A stretch of DNA of 64,000 nt from Porphyromonas gingivicanis JCM 15907 (GCF_000614585.1 NZ_BAKX01000001.1:248001-312000), one strand, 5' to 3'. Counted from the stretch's first letter, positions 1-12,249 are shown. Numbers and translations: made by a program. The notes: generated by a model not told the origin, from the sequence alone.

Positions 1-1090
1 GTGATGCCATCATATAAGTCATAGAACAGCCTGAAGGCATGGCGGGTGTGATTCCAACTATGCGTTCATCTTGATCGGCAAACTCTACCAAAGTCTTCCC
101 GAAAACGTCTTGATACTTAGGAGGGTCGTTTTCTTTTCTTTTATCTAAGCGTTCACCTGTAACGATGTTGAAACGCCCTGGAGCATGCCAAACGGTTGGA
201 TCCTTTTCTGCCCAAGGATAGCCTTTACCTTTGGTAGTCCGTATATGAAGTAGTTTAGGTCCTCGTAAATTCTTTATCTTTTGGAGTATTTCGATGAGTC
301 GAGGTAGATTATTACCATCAATAGGTCCGAAATAACGAAGACTAAGTCCGTCAAAAAAGTTACTCTGATTGTTTGAAACGAAGCTCTTAATACTATTGTT
401 TATCCTTACTATGTTGCGCTTATTCGCTTCGTCTATGAGATGGAATTTCTTTAAACCCTTATAGACATTGTAGCGCACAGAGTTGTATGAAGGGCTTGTT
501 GAGAGGTCTACAAAGTATTTGTTCAATCCACCTACGTTAGCATCAATAGACATATTATTGTCATTGAGTATTATAAGCAGATTATTGGGAAAGGAGGAGG
601 CATTGTTTAACCCTTCAAATGCCAAACCTCCTGTCATAGAGCCATCTCCGATAACAGCCACCACATGACGAGGTTCTTTGTTAAGATGTGCAGCCACTGA
701 TATTCCCAAAGCAGCCGATATAGAGTTGGAGGCATGCCCTGCGGGGAAAGTGTCGTACTCGCTTTCGTCTGGAGAGGGAAACCCTGCCAATCCTCCCCAT
801 CGTCTTAAAGTATCGAAGCTATCTCTTCTGCCTGTCAGTATTTTGTGTGCATAGGCTTGGTGTCCTACGTCCCACACTATACGGTCATAGGGAGTACAAA
901 AAACGTAATGAAGAGCCACAGAAAGTTCCACAGCCCCTAAGCTGGAGCCCAAATGTCCAGGATTTTGCGAGAGTATGTCTAGCTCGTAAGAGCGTAACTC
1001 TCGGCATACTTCGACTAATTGATCGGCAGAAAGAGCACGAAGATCACTTGGCTCATTGATACTATTTAGTAAAGGATAGGGTGTGGCCAT
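1..1090 (-). CDS. dxs: 1-deoxy-D-xylulose-5-phosphate synthase, N-terminal part (cut by window edge)
   Basis: Dxs condenses pyruvate and glyceraldehyde 3-phosphate to deoxyxylulose phosphate, the first step of the non-mevalonate isoprenoid pathway, in the cytoplasm with thiamine diphosphate. The frame opens with ATG at 1090 ([10 protein letters not shown]) and stays open to base 1, giving about 363 of the roughly 630 residues usual for the family. Visible signatures are the early [20 protein letters not shown] region, [15 protein letters not shown], the thiamine-binding GDGSMTGG with NDNNMSI downstream, and [11 protein letters not shown] near the edge. I checked the reading frame at both ends and the middle and found no frameshift. 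The gene lies 23 bp downstream of hisS on the same strand and may be read with it. The later pathway enzyme dxr is also in this window at 59.8-61.0 kb. Confidence 0.95.
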   Translation of the reverse strand, partial: MATPYPLLNSINEPSDLRALSADQLVEVCRELRSYELDILSQNPGHLGSSLGAVELSVALHYVFCTPYDRIVWDVGHQAYAHKILTGRRDSFDTLRRWGGLAGFPSPDESEYDTFPAGHASNSISAALGISVAAHLNKEPRHVVAVIGDGSMTGGLAFEGLNNASSFPNNLLIILNDNNMSIDANVGGLNKYFVDLSTSPSYNSVRYNVYKGLKKFHLIDEANKRNIVRINNSIKSFVSNNQSNFFDGLSLRYFGPIDGNNLPRLIEILQKIKNLRGPKLLHIRTTKGKGYPWAEKDPTVWHAPGRFNIVTGERLDKRKENDPPKYQDVFGKTLVEFADQDERIVGITPAMPSGCSMTYMMAS

Positions 1091-1113
1091 TACGATTTCT
1101 ACAGTAAATGTTA

Positions 1114-2479
1114 CTAAAAGAAATTAGATAAAGCGGGCAAAAAGTTCTTCTTGAGAAGGAGAGATTGCTCACCTGTAAGCATATTTTTTAGAGTATAAGT
1201 TCCGCTTTTAATCTCTTCACTACCAGCCAAAACGACATAGGGTATTGAAAGATTGTCTGCATACGTCATTTGCTTTTTTATCTTAGCGTTGTCGGGGTAG
1301 AGTTCTACCGCAATGTTGTTTTTGCGCATTTGACGGATGAGAGGTTGTAGGAGAGATACCTCTTCCTCTCCAAAATTGATAAAGAGTATCTGGGTAGAAG
1401 AGGCAGTTTCTTCGGGAAAACGCTCTAATTGTTGTAGTACATCGTATATTCTGTCTGCTCCGAAAGAGATACCTACACCTGATGTGCCTTGTAACCCAAA
1501 AATGCCTGTCAAGTTGTCGTAACGTCCACCTCCGGTGATACTCCCTATCTCTACCTCTTTGGCTTTGACTTCCATAATGGCGCCTGTATAGTAGCTAATC
1601 CTCTCGCCAAAGAGGGGTCAAAGAGTATTTCACAGGAAAGTTGTTTAGTGTCGATATGACTCAATATGAAGCGCAATTCCTCTAATCCTTTCTTACCTAC
1701 ATCAGATGTCTCCAGAAGAGAGGCAAGGCTCGTGAGACGTTCTTCATTGCTACCCTCTAAGAGAATGAAAGGCTTAATTCGTTCAATAGAAGCCTCAGAA
1801 ATACCTTTTTCTTCTAACTCTTTAAGGACACCATCCATACCGATTTTGTCGAATTTATCCATCGCTACGGTCAAGTCGGTAAGTTGATCTGAAACCCCCA
1901 CTACTTCAGCGATACCTGCCAGGATTTTTCTATTGTTAATGTGGAGAGAGCAAGCTATGTTGAGGCGTTCAAAAACCTCATTGATGATCTCTATTAACTC
2001 TACCTCACAGAGCAAGGAATCTGTCCCAACTACGTCTGCATCGCACTGATAGAACTCTCTATATCGTCCCTTTTGAGGTCTGTCGGCTCGCCATACAGGT
2101 TGTATCTGAAACCTTTTGAATGGAAAGGTTATGTCGTTACGGTGTTGCACTACATAGCGAGCAAAGGGAACTGTTAGGTCATAACGCAGTCCTTTTTCGC
2201 ACAACTTACTGGCAATGCGAGGTAAATTCTTCTCTTCAATATCTTGGTGAGAGATGTTAGATAGGAAATCTCCTGAGTCGAGTATCTTAAACAGGAGTCT
2301 ATCTCCCTCCTCTCCATATTTACCCATAAGGTACTGAGAAGTTCCATGGATGGAGTTTCTATCTGCCTATACCCGTGTAGGCGGTAAACAGAGCGGATAG
2401 TGTCGAATATATAGTTGCGGCGTTGCATTTCTACAGCGCCAAAGTCTCGAGTTCCTTTAGGAATAGAAGGCTTGCTCAT
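1114..2479 (-). CDS. hisS: Histidyl-tRNA synthetase, interrupted by two 1-base frameshifts
   Basis: A class II aminoacyl-tRNA synthetase that charges tRNA-His. The start is ATG at 2479 ([14 protein letters not shown], the typical HisRS opening) and overlaps the folA stop by 4 bases. The protein reads in three frames. Continuity is lost near 2326, where one A is missing in [16 protein letters not shown], and near 1593, where one T is missing in [15 protein letters not shown]. With both restored the product is 455 residues, the normal length. Motif 2 ([21 protein letters not shown]) and motif 3 region ([26 protein letters not shown]) are present, followed by the anticodon-binding domain. Because HisRS is normally essential and both breaks are single-base deletions, a sequence error is more likely than a pseudogene. 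It appears to be in an operon with thyA and folA. Confidence 0.9.
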
Positions 2480-2991
2480 CGTTTATTTGTATTAAAAAAG
2501 TAGGGTATTCTATCGTAAATAGTCAATGTCGTGGCATAAATATTCTTTTCGTCTGCTTCAAAATGCTGACTTCTTATAGGACGCCACTCCGTAAAGTTGA
2601 CGTCAGGAAAAAAGGTATCTGCCTCTCCGAAAGATGCCGACACGCGAGTGAAATAAAGTCTATCTGCAAAAGGTAGGGTAGCACGATAAAGTTGAGCACC
2701 TCCTATAACAAAAACCTCCTTTTCTTGAGCTACAGCTTCAAGAGCTTTTTCGACAGAAGGAAAGCACTCTGCCCCTGAAACCTCTTTGAGAGTAGTCGAT
2801 ATGATGATATTGCGCCGATTGGGCAAGGCTCCCTTGGGTAGGGAGTAAAATGTATTACGCCCCATAATCACCGTATGCCCCATGGTAGTCTCCTTAAAAC
2901 GCTTCAAATCTGCTGGAAGATGCCAGAGTAAATCATTATTCTTGCCAATAGCATTATCGGCTGCAACGGCAACTATTATGGATAGTTTCAT
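2476..2991 (-). CDS. folA: Dihydrofolate reductase
   Basis: Reduces dihydrofolate to tetrahydrofolate with NADPH, regenerating the cofactor that ThyA oxidises. The 171-residue frame starts with ATG at 2991 ([26 protein letters not shown]). The family features are visible: [20 protein letters not shown] with the substrate-binding acidic residue in PADL, the NADPH-binding [10 protein letters not shown] and the glycine pair in [10 protein letters not shown]. It lies 15 bp downstream of thyA and its stop overlaps the hisS start (ATGA), so thyA, folA and hisS look co-transcribed. A thyA-folA pair is a common and functionally sensible arrangement. No oddities seen. Confidence 0.96.
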   Translation of the reverse strand: MKLSIIVAVAADNAIGKNNDLLWHLPADLKRFKETTMGHTVIMGRNTFYSLPKGALPNRRNIIISTTLKEVSGAECFPSVEKALEAVAQEKEVFVIGGAQLYRATLPFADRLYFTRVSASFGEADTFFPDVNFTEWRPIRSQHFEADEKNIYATTLTIYDRIPYFFNTNKR

Positions 2992-3006
2992 AAGGAAAAG
3001 AGTTTT

Positions 3007-3801
3007 TTATACAGAAACTTCTGCTTTAATATGTGGATGAGGATTATAATCCTCTAATTGAAAGTCTTCGTATTCAAAAGCGAAGAGGTCTTTTACTTTT
3101 TTGTTGAGTTGCATATGGGGAAGGGTTCTTGCTTCTCGGGTAAGTTGTAAACGAGCTTGCTCCAAATGGTTTTTATACAGGTGAGCATCTCCCAATGTGT
3201 GTATGAAATCTCCTGCTTTAAGTCCTGTTGCTTGGGCTACCATCTGTAATAATAGAGCGTAAGAAGCAATGTTAAATGGAACTCCTAAGAATACATCGGC
3301 AGAACGCTGATAAAGTTGGAGACTCAGGCAATCGTTAGCTACGTAGAATTGCATCAAACAGTGACAAGGGGGTAGTTTCATATTGTCTACTTGAGCCACA
3401 TTCCAAGCACTTACCATTAAGCGGCGACTCGTTGGGTTTTCGATGATGTCTCGAACCACATTCTTTATTTGGTCAATATGCCCTCCATTATAGTCGGGCC
3501 ACGAACGCCATTGAGCTCCATACACAGGTCCTAAATCTCCGTTTTCATCTGCCCACTCGTCCCAAATAGAGACACCATTATCTTGCAGATATTTTATATT
3601 CGTAGAACCCTTTAAGAACCAAAGCAATTCATAAATTATGCTGCGTAAATGTAGTTTTTTGGTTGTTAGTAAGGGAAACCCTTCTTCTAAATTAAAGCGC
3701 ATTTGATGCCCGAAAACGCTGAGCGTGCCTGTTCCCGTGCGGTCAGAACGCTCTACCCCCTCGTCTAATATACGTTGTAAAAGGTCTAAGTACTGTTTCA
3801 T
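3007..3801 (-). CDS. thyA: Thymidylate synthase
   Basis: Methylates dUMP to dTMP using methylene-tetrahydrofolate and yields dihydrofolate, which FolA downstream recycles. The protein is 264 residues, the same length as the E. coli enzyme, from ATG 3801 ([12 protein letters not shown]). It carries the RSDRTGTGT phosphate-binding motif near residue 18, the catalytic cysteine at residue 146 in PPCHC, and the C-terminal Pro-His-Pro region. It is the first gene of an apparent thyA-folA-hisS operon. A Bacteroidetes -7 element lies at 3857-3864 and an 8-bp inverted repeat straddles the expected transcription start, so regulation at this promoter is plausible. Confidence 0.97.
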   Translation of the reverse strand: MKQYLDLLQRILDEGVERSDRTGTGTLSVFGHQMRFNLEEGFPLLTTKKLHLRSIIYELLWFLKGSTNIKYLQDNGVSIWDEWADENGDLGPVYGAQWRSWPDYNGGHIDQIKNVVRDIIENPTSRRLMVSAWNVAQVDNMKLPPCHCLMQFYVANDCLSLQLYQRSADVFLGVPFNIASYALLLQMVAQATGLKAGDFIHTLGDAHLYKNHLEQARLQLTREARTLPHMQLNKKVKDLFAFEYEDFQLEDYNPHPHIKAEVSV

Positions 3802-3827
3802 TACGACTACCGACTTTGTCAGGACTA

Positions 3828-3864
3828 TTTGTACACCAACTGTGCAACTGCTTGTACAAAGGTA
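3828..3864 (-). promoter_or_regulatory. thyA promoter -7 element with overlapping inverted repeat
   Basis: On the minus strand a TACCTTTG box lies at 3857-3864, matching the Bacteroidetes -7 consensus TAnnTTTG. A perfect 8-bp inverted repeat overlaps it: TTTGTACA at 3828-3835 and TGTACAAA at 3853-3860, with a 17-bp spacer. The right arm overlaps the -7 box, so a bound repressor would block transcription. A good -33 TTTG at the ideal spacing was not found. The operator role is inferred. Confidence 0.5.
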
Positions 3865-3969
3865 ATACTAAATACCAACAAAAAGATATATCAAACAGCT
3901 CCATTCTTACGATTGGAAAATAGATTTTTATCGCATGATGGACGCAAAAAAGTATAATGCTTTTGTGGG

Positions 3970-4035
3970 AAAGGGTTACACCTTTTGAGTCTAACCATTA
4001 TAGATTTCAAGCCAAAGGATTAATCCTTTTGAAAA
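3970..4035. repeat. 22-bp degenerate tandem repeat, three units (site A)
   Basis: Three consecutive 22-bp units at 3970-3991, 3992-4013 and 4014-4035. Units 1 and 3 share AAAGGnTTA-nnCCTTTTGA; unit 2 is diverged but keeps the spacing. The array lies in the 674-bp gap between the divergent thyA operon and the HU gene. The same period and core occur at other sites in this window. Confidence 0.6.
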
Positions 4036-4076
4036 ATGCTTATACTCCCTTAGTGGGGTGTTCTGCGAAAGGATGG

Positions 4077-4145
4077 AAAATTAGTCTCAGTTAAGCGAGG
4101 TAGCTACATCTGAGAAACTCGATTTTTTGAGGAGAAGCTAATTTT
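4077..4145. other. Nested inverted repeats, possible RNA structure or terminator
   Basis: AAAATTAG (4077-4084) pairs with CTAATTTT (4138-4145), enclosing TCTCAG (4085-4090) with CTGAGA (4110-4115) and a short CTC/GAG stem, a three-way-junction-like arrangement. The right arm runs into a T tract. The rest of 3802-4475 holds repeat site A and the two promoters; I see no convincing gene there. Confidence 0.3.
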
Positions 4146-4420
4146 TCTACATTTTGAATCAAAGCCCTATATCTTGAGTTAGAAAGATGCGTAACACGTA
4201 AGTCAAAGTATAGCATGGAGCTTGTCTTTTTTTATCTATCTTATTGGAAAAGAGAGGAAAATAAAAGAGATAGTTTTTCTAAGAGTGAAGAATAGGTTGT
4301 TAAAGAAAGGTCTTTTCTACTGTGTCGATTAGACTTTCTCCACATGGGGACAGGGCGAATTTTTCGAGAGCCTTTGAGATTTGATGGTAGAGGATACGAT
4401 TTAGGTATTAAATAAATGTG

Positions 4421-4428
4421 TATATTTG
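4421..4428 (+). promoter_or_regulatory. Putative promoter -7 element of the HU gene
   Basis: TATATTTG matches the Bacteroidetes -7 consensus TAnnTTTG and lies 48 bp before the start codon at 4476. The upstream -33 element is only weakly matched (TTTAG near 4400). Confidence 0.5.
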
Positions 4429-4475
4429 CAATCCGAAAACAAAAGAAAATCAACTAATTAAAGAATAGATAGGTA

Positions 4476-4760
4476 ATGACAAAGGCGGATTTAGTAGTCG
4501 AGATTGCCAAGAAAACGGGTCTTGATAGGGACGAGGTTCTCCGTGTGATAGAATCTTTTATGGAAACAGTTAAAGAGGAAATGGCAAAAGGAGAGGGAAG
4601 CAACATATACCTAAGGGGCTTTGGCAGTTTTGTTGTGCGTGAGCGTGCTCAGAAAGTGGCTCGTAACATTTCAAAGAAAGAATCGATTATAATTCCGAAG
4701 CGTAGAGTGCCCAGCTTCAAACCCTCTAAGGTGTTTGTGGGTATGTTTGAGGAGAAATAA
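4476..4760 (+). CDS. HU/IHF-family DNA-binding protein
   Basis: A 94-residue histone-like protein that would bend and compact DNA as a dimer. It opens MTKADLVVEIAKKTGL, the usual helical dimerisation start of the HU family, has the RGFGSFVVRERA beta-strand and turn near residues 46-57, and ends in the DNA-contacting arm and IIPKRRVPSFKPSK. The length matches HU/IHF proteins. It has its own TAnnTTTG promoter and is followed by the tiny basic ORF at 4850 and rng. Whether it acts as the main HU or as an IHF-like paralogue cannot be decided from one copy. Confidence 0.93.
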   Translation: MTKADLVVEIAKKTGLDRDEVLRVIESFMETVKEEMAKGEGSNIYLRGFGSFVVRERAQKVARNISKKESIIIPKRRVPSFKPSKVFVGMFEEK

Positions 4761-4849
4761 TCTACCTTATTATATATAAATCTTTTCCCGATTAGTGATA
4801 GAAGTAAATATAGTTTAGACTTAAGTTTAACCCTTTAATTTGAGAGAAT

Positions 4850-4939
4850 ATGCCAAGCGGTAAAAAAAGAAAGAGACACAAGATGGCTACCCACAAGCGT
4901 AAAAAACGTTTAAAGAAGAATCGTCATAAGAAGAAATAA
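4850..4939 (+). CDS. 29-residue basic protein, AURKAIP1/COX24-like
   Basis: This frame encodes a 29-residue protein starting MPSGKKRKRHKMATHK and ending KKNRHKKK, more than half Lys or Arg. From memory the same short basic protein recurs in Bacteroidetes genomes, where it is annotated as AURKAIP1/COX24 domain; in mitochondria that domain belongs to the small-subunit ribosomal protein mS38. A role on the ribosome is therefore plausible but inferred. The ATG at 4850 is preceded by an A-rich stretch, as usual for starts in this phylum. It sits 89 bp after the HU gene and 189 bp before rng, with strong hairpins between it and rng. I am fairly sure it is real because of this recognisable sequence despite the small size. 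Confidence 0.8.
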   Translation: MPSGKKRKRHKMATHKRKKRLKKNRHKKK

Positions 4940-4960
4940 TTTAGACGATACGTTTTTGGG

Positions 4961-5080
4961 TCGGAGATACAGACAAAAGATTTATATCTTGCGAGAAGAC
5001 CACTTGTTACAATCTTCTTTTTCTCCGATAGTTTACCATTGGGAGGAGATGTTCGTCTTTAAGACCGAAAAGCTCCTCCC
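4961..5080 (+). terminator. Two successive hairpins between the COX24-like gene and rng
   Basis: TCGGAGA (4961-4967) can pair with TCTCCGA (5022-5028), and GGGAGGAG (5041-5048) pairs perfectly with CTCCTCCC (5073-5080), enclosing an inner TTCG-TCTT / AAGA-CGAA stem. Neither has a strong T tract, so they may be terminators or structured leader of rng. RNase E in E. coli controls its own mRNA through leader hairpins, so autoregulation is conceivable here. Confidence 0.45.
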
Positions 5081-5128
5081 TGTGTTTAATAGAATTACTA
5101 ATAATCTTCTTTTAAGATTGGATTGATA

Positions 5129-6697
5129 ATGGAAAGCCAACTGGTTATAGATGTGCGTGCCGAAGAGGTGGCAATGTGTCTTTTAGAAGACCGTAAACTT
5201 GTTGAATTTCAAAGAGAAAAGCAGACTTTATCTTTCCTTGTAGGTGATATATACTTGGGGAAAGTCAAGAAGGTTATGCCTGGATTGAATGCCGCCTTTG
5301 TAGATGTCGGCTCTAAGAAAGATGCTTTTTTACATTATCATGATTTAGGTAAGGTTTTTGGTCCTACTCAAACACTCTTGGAGCGCATCTCTGCCAATAG
5401 GATGATTCCTCCTTTGACGGAGTTGCCTGCTGGAACAAAATTGCTTCGAGAGGGAAAGATTGAGGATGTGCTCAAGGCTGGTCAGAAGCTGCTCGTACAA
5501 GTTGTTAAGGAACCCATCTCTACCAAGGGGCCTCGACTGTCAGCGGAGCTTTCTGTGGCGGGACGTTCTATGGTTTTAGTCCCTTTTGGGAAAGGCGTTT
5601 CTGTGTCGCAAAAGATTAGTTCCAAAGAGGAGCGTAAACGTCTCAAGGAGATTGTTTCGCCAATGGTACCTGCAGGGTTTGGAGTTGTTATCCGTACTTC
5701 TGCACAGGGTAAAGGGGCTATAGAGCTTGATGAAGAGCTGGTAGACTTACAAAAGCGCTGGAATGATAGTCTTATAAAAATAGCCGATGCACCCCGTGTC
5801 CCTACACTATTGTACGCAGAGAGTAATAGAACTCTTAGTTTGCTTAGAGACTCGTTCAATGCCTCCTTCTCTGCCATAACCGTAAACGATAGGGATATGT
5901 ATGAGGATATTCATCGTTATATCTCTGTTATAGCACCCGAATGTGTTGATATAGTTCAGTTTTACGATAAGGATAAACCTATATTTGACCATTTTGATAT
6001 TACAAGGCAGCTCAAATCTCTTTTTGGAAAAACCGTAACCTATAAGGGAGGAGCCTATTTGGTAATAGAGCAAACGGAAGCGATGCACGTTATTGATGTT
6101 AATAGTGGCAATCGCTCGCGCAGATCGAATGCGCAGGAAGAAACGGCTCTAGATGTCAATCTCTCGGCAGCCGAAGAGATTGCCCGACAGATGCGCCTTA
6201 GAGATTTGGGGGGGATAATTGTGGTAGACTTTATTGATATGAACGATACGGAACATCGCCAGCAGTTGTACGAACATATGAGAAAGGTGATGCGAAACGA
6301 TAGAGCTCGTCACAACATATTACCTCTGAGTAAATTTGGTTTGATGCAGATAACCCGTCAGCGTGTTCGTCAGGCTATTTCGGAAAAGACGGAGGAGGTA
6401 TGTCCCACATGTAGAGGTAAGGGCAAAATGCAACCCTCTATTCTTTTCTCCGAACAGATAGAGCGTAGTGTAGCAGATGTGGTAGATAATCATAACATAA
6501 AAAAGTGTACTCTTAGGGTGCATCCCTACGTGGCTTCTTATTTGCAGAGAAGAACGTTGTTTACCTCTTCGATATTTGCAAAGTGGCGGAAGACTTATTC
6601 TAAAGGCCTTAAACTACAAGAGGACCAGAGTATGGCTTTCTTGGAGTACAAGTTTTTTGATGAAGAAAACGAGGAGCTGGATCTTACCGATTTTTGA
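5129..6697 (+). CDS. rng: Ribonuclease E/G family protein
   Basis: An endoribonuclease that processes rRNA and mRNA. The ATG at 5129 gives [21 protein letters not shown]; an upstream TTG at 5123 is in frame but less likely. The 522-residue length fits RNase G (without the long scaffold tail of RNase E). An S1-like RNA-binding region covers roughly residues 35-130. The two catalytic aspartates are visible in HVIDVNSG (about 322) and [10 protein letters not shown] (about 366), and the zinc-link cysteines in CPTCRGKG (about 425-428). The stop is 2 bases before recR, suggesting translational coupling. Two hairpins lie upstream. No sign of transfer. Confidence 0.95.
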   Translation: MESQLVIDVRAEEVAMCLLEDRKLVEFQREKQTLSFLVGDIYLGKVKKVMPGLNAAFVDVGSKKDAFLHYHDLGKVFGPTQTLLERISANRMIPPLTELPAGTKLLREGKIEDVLKAGQKLLVQVVKEPISTKGPRLSAELSVAGRSMVLVPFGKGVSVSQKISSKEERKRLKEIVSPMVPAGFGVVIRTSAQGKGAIELDEELVDLQKRWNDSLIKIADAPRVPTLLYAESNRTLSLLRDSFNASFSAITVNDRDMYEDIHRYISVIAPECVDIVQFYDKDKPIFDHFDITRQLKSLFGKTVTYKGGAYLVIEQTEAMHVIDVNSGNRSRRSNAQEETALDVNLSAAEEIARQMRLRDLGGIIVVDFIDMNDTEHRQQLYEHMRKVMRNDRARHNILPLSKFGLMQITRQRVRQAISEKTEEVCPTCRGKGKMQPSILFSEQIERSVADVVDNHNIKKCTLRVHPYVASYLQRRTLFTSSIFAKWRKTYSKGLKLQEDQSMAFLEYKFFDEENEELDLTDF

Positions 6698-7332
6698 TAA
6701 TGGAGACGAAGTACTCTTCAAGATGGCTTGAAAAAGCGGTAGATCAGTTATCTCTTTTGCCAGGCATAGGTAGGAAGACTGCACTTCGTCTTGCGCTGTA
6801 TATTTTGCGCAAACCAGATTCTTTTGCTCAACAGTTAGGGAACTCTATCAAGGAGTTGAAAGAGAATATAATTTATTGTCGTAAGTGTCATAACATAAGT
6901 GACACGGAGTTGTGCCCGATATGTAGTAGCCCTCAGAGAGATTCGTCCATAGTTTGCGTGGTAGAGTCCATAAGAGATGTGATGGCCATTGAGCGCACAG
7001 CACAGTATAAGGGATTGTACCATGTATTGGGGGGGATAATCTCTCCAATAGATGGTATTAGCCCTAACGATTTAGAAATCAATTCTCTTGTGGAGCGCAT
7101 TTCTGAAGAAAACATACAAGAGGTCATTTTGGCTATAAGCCTACTATGGAGGGAGATACAACTAACTTCTATATTTATCGTCGCTTAGCTCCTTTCAGTA
7201 TTAAAATATCTCTACTCTCTCGTGGTGTAGCTATGGGCGATGAGTTGGAGTACACAGATGATGTTACCTTGCACGAGCCATCAGAGATAGGAGTGATTTT
7301 GCCCAAAGTTTTCAATCTTAGTGCCATTCCCA

Positions 7333-9866
<2,534 letters not shown>

Positions 9867-9906
9867 TGCAGAAGCGTTTTCTTTCTCTTTATGTAGCCAT
9901 ACTTTC

Positions 9907-9972
9907 AAAAGGTATAATGGTTGTCAATAAAAGGTATAATGGTTTTGGGGAGAAGGTATAATCCTTTTGAGT
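9907..9972. repeat. 22-bp tandem repeat, three units (site B, best preserved)
   Basis: Three exact-length 22-bp units at 9907-9928, 9929-9950 and 9951-9972. GGTATAAT occurs at the same position in all three (9911, 9933, 9955), and units 1 and 2 share their first 16 bases. The array lies in the 277-bp gap between ligA and rplU, just upstream of the rplU promoter. Confidence 0.8.
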
Positions 9973-10014
9973 GATTTCACAGAGGGTTTCTAAGCGAGTT
10001 AGTTGTGAATGTCT

Positions 10015-10045
10015 TTTGCTGTTTGTGAAGAATGTACTATCTTTG
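10015..10045 (+). promoter_or_regulatory. rplU promoter (TTTG, 19 bp, TATCTTTG)
   Basis: TTTG at 10015-10018 is followed after exactly 19 bp by TATCTTTG at 10038-10045, a full match to the Bacteroidetes housekeeping promoter. The start codon of rplU is 98 bp downstream, leaving a leader of about 90 nt. Confidence 0.8.
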
Positions 10046-10143
10046 CACAGATTTTCCTATATAAGGCTTGGTAAGAACTCTTTTAGTGTGGATAGAGGAC
10101 GCCTTATGGGACTAAAAAATTTTAGTAATAAGAGACGTAGAAA

Positions 10144-10461
10144 ATGTACGTAATTGTAGAAATTCAAGGACAACAATTTAAAGTTGAAAAAGGACGTAAA
10201 TTGTTTGTTCACCACATTAAAGGTGCAGAGCTTGGTTCAGAAGTATCTTTCGATCGAGTAATGCTCGTAGACAATGATGGTGCTGTTAAGGTTGGAACTC
10301 CTTTTGTAGAAGGGGCTAAGGTGGTTTGTGAGGTAGTTTCTCCTCTTGTAAAGGGAGATAAGATTCTTATTTTCCACAAAAAGCGCAGAAAAGGCTATAG
10401 AAAGCTAAACGGTCATCGTCAGCAATTCTCTGAAGTGCTTGTAAAAGAAGTATTGGCATAA
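10144..10461 (+). CDS. rplU: 50S ribosomal protein L21
   Basis: A 105-residue large-subunit ribosomal protein that binds 23S rRNA. It opens [18 protein letters not shown], the characteristic L21 start, and ends with [22 protein letters not shown], the conserved basic rRNA-contacting region. The length is normal. It is the first gene of the usual rplU-rpmA pair, 23 bp before rpmA, and has a strong promoter at 10015-10045. Confidence 0.97.
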   Translation: MYVIVEIQGQQFKVEKGRKLFVHHIKGAELGSEVSFDRVMLVDNDGAVKVGTPFVEGAKVVCEVVSPLVKGDKILIFHKKRRKGYRKLNGHRQQFSEVLVKEVLA

Positions 10462-10484
10462 CACTAACATAGCAAGAAAGAAAA

Positions 10485-10742
10485 ATGGCACATAAAAAAG
10501 GTGTAGGTAGTTCGAAGAACGGACGCGAATCAGAAAGCAAACGCCTCGGAGTGAAAATCTATGGAGGTGAAATGGCTAAGGCAGGTAATATATTGGTGCG
10601 TCAACGTGGTACGCAACATCACCCTGGCACAAATGTAGGTATGGGCAAGGATCATACCCTTTATGCATTAGTAGATGGTAAAGTTGTTTTTACACGCAAA
10701 GGAGAAAATCGCTCTTTTGTTTCTATTGAAGCTGAAGCATAA
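10485..10742 (+). CDS. rpmA: 50S ribosomal protein L27
   Basis: An 85-residue protein near the peptidyl-transferase centre. [20 protein letters not shown] is the standard N-terminus with no processed leader, followed by [20 protein letters not shown] and the [19 protein letters not shown] region. Follows rplU directly. The 231-bp gap after it contains a long hairpin before serS. Confidence 0.97.
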   Translation: MAHKKGVGSSKNGRESESKRLGVKIYGGEMAKAGNILVRQRGTQHHPGTNVGMGKDHTLYALVDGKVVFTRKGENRSFVSIEAEA

Positions 10743-10846
10743 AAGACTACTTGGGTTTGCCCTATTTTGTTAGAGTAGGGTAGATGCAAAAATTATCATA
10801 TCCTTATTCCTATTCAATATTATAGGACGGATTGGTATTGATATCA

Positions 10847-10910
10847 AGAGATACAGTTTCTTGCCTTGGGGATGCTCCTCATTGTAGAAATTGTATCTCT
10901 TTGTTTTTTA
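10847..10910 (+). terminator. Long hairpin with T tract between rpmA and serS
   Basis: The 15-nt arm at 10847-10861 (AGAGATACAGTTTCT) pairs with 10886-10900 (AGAAATTGTATCTCT); the only irregularity is a G-T position that becomes a G-U pair in RNA. The 24-nt loop is followed by TTGTTTTTTATT. This looks like an intrinsic terminator for rplU-rpmA, or an attenuator for serS, which starts 64 bp further on. A smaller inverted repeat (TCCTAT/ATAGGA) lies at 10807-10826. Confidence 0.7.
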
Positions 10911-10973
10911 TTCTAACGAAATAAAGCTCCTCCTGCAAAACAAGAATCACTTTAGATGTAATTTAGAGAATAT

Positions 10974-12245
10974 ATGCTCACCATAAAGAATATAGTAGAA
11001 GCTCCCGAAGAGATTATAAAAAAGTTGGCGGTAAAGCATTTTGATGCCCAAGAGGTTATAAGTCAAGTTATGGCCTTAGATTTAGAGCGAAAGCGAGCCC
11101 AACAAGCTAAAGACACCTTGCTTAGTGAGCAGAAGCTCCGTGCCAAACAAATTGGAGACCTGATGAAAAAAGGTGAGAAAGAGCAAGCTGAAGCTCTACG
11201 CCTCGAAGTGGCTCAGTTGAAGGAACGTAGCAAAGAGGAGGAGGAAAAAGAGAAAGAGGTCGAATTCTCTTTGAGAGAATTATTATTGACAATACCGAAT
11301 ACGCCTCACGAGTCGGTTCCTGAGGGCAATGGTGCTGAGGATAATTTGTGTGTCAAAACAGGAGGAGGACTTCCCAACCTTAAGGAGGGCAATAAGTTGC
11401 CTCATTGGGATTTGGCACAGAAATATAACTTGATAGACTTCGAGTTGGGCGTGAAAATTACAGGAGCAGGTTTTCCTGTCTACAAGGGAAAAGGAGCTCG
11501 TTTGCAAAGAGCTCTCATCAACTTTTTCTTAGATAAAGCTATTGAAGCTGGTTTTGTAGAAGTAGAACCTCCTTATGTTGTAAATGAAGATTCTGGATGC
11601 GGTACAGGACAATTGCCTGATAAAGAGGGACAAATGTATTTTGCTCCAGCGGACAATCTTTATCTTATCCCCACGGCGGAAGTACCTGTAACCAATATGT
11701 ATCGTGATGTAATTTTGGATGAGGCAGAGCTCCCCATCAAAAACGTGGCTTACTCGGCTTGTTTTCGTAGAGAGGCAGGTTCTTATGGTAAGGATGTTAG
11801 AGGACTCAACCGTCTGCATCAGTTCAATAAGGTAGAAATTGTTTGTATTGATACGCCAGAGCATTCCTATGAGATGCTACAAACGATGGTAGACTATGTA
11901 GAGAGCTTGGTTACAGCTTTAGGCTTACCATGGCGCATACTACGTTTGTGTGGGGGCGATATAAGCTTCACTTCGGCATTGACTTTCGATTTCGAAGTCT
12001 TTTCTGCGGCTCAAGAGCGTTGGTTAGAGGTAAGTTCGGTTTCTAATTTTGAGAGTTTCCAAGCTAACCGCCTTAAGTGTCGTTATAGAAAAGACAAAGG
12101 TACACAGCTATGCCACACGCTCAATGGTAGTGCTTTAGCATTACCTCGTATTGTGGCTACAATTTTAGAAAACTACCAAACTCCAGAGGGTATTGTGGTG
12201 CCAGAGGTGCTCCGTCCTTATACTGGGTTTGATATAATCTGTTGA
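10974..12245 (+). CDS. serS: Seryl-tRNA synthetase
   Basis: Charges tRNA-Ser. The 423-residue protein starts [22 protein letters not shown]. Residues 25-105 are rich in Lys, Glu, Gln and Ala, the long antiparallel coiled coil that grips the tRNA long arm. The class II catalytic domain follows, with motif 2 in [23 protein letters not shown] and motif 3 in [19 protein letters not shown]. It is separated from smpB by 4 bases, so the two are probably co-translated. The long hairpin at 10847-10910 upstream could regulate it. Confidence 0.96.
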   Translation: MLTIKNIVEAPEEIIKKLAVKHFDAQEVISQVMALDLERKRAQQAKDTLLSEQKLRAKQIGDLMKKGEKEQAEALRLEVAQLKERSKEEEEKEKEVEFSLRELLLTIPNTPHESVPEGNGAEDNLCVKTGGGLPNLKEGNKLPHWDLAQKYNLIDFELGVKITGAGFPVYKGKGARLQRALINFFLDKAIEAGFVEVEPPYVVNEDSGCGTGQLPDKEGQMYFAPADNLYLIPTAEVPVTNMYRDVILDEAELPIKNVAYSACFRREAGSYGKDVRGLNRLHQFNKVEIVCIDTPEHSYEMLQTMVDYVESLVTALGLPWRILRLCGGDISFTSALTFDFEVFSAAQERWLEVSSVSNFESFQANRLKCRYRKDKGTQLCHTLNGSALALPRIVATILENYQTPEGIVVPEVLRPYTGFDIIC

Positions 12246-12249
12246 TACA

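Noticed and set aside
4241-4453. 70-codon minus-strand frame upstream of the HU gene
   Set aside because: It overlaps the HU promoter on the other strand and has no family resemblance.
9971-10153. 60-codon frame overlapping the rplU leader
   Set aside because: It spans the consensus rplU promoter and its leader; no sign of coding.
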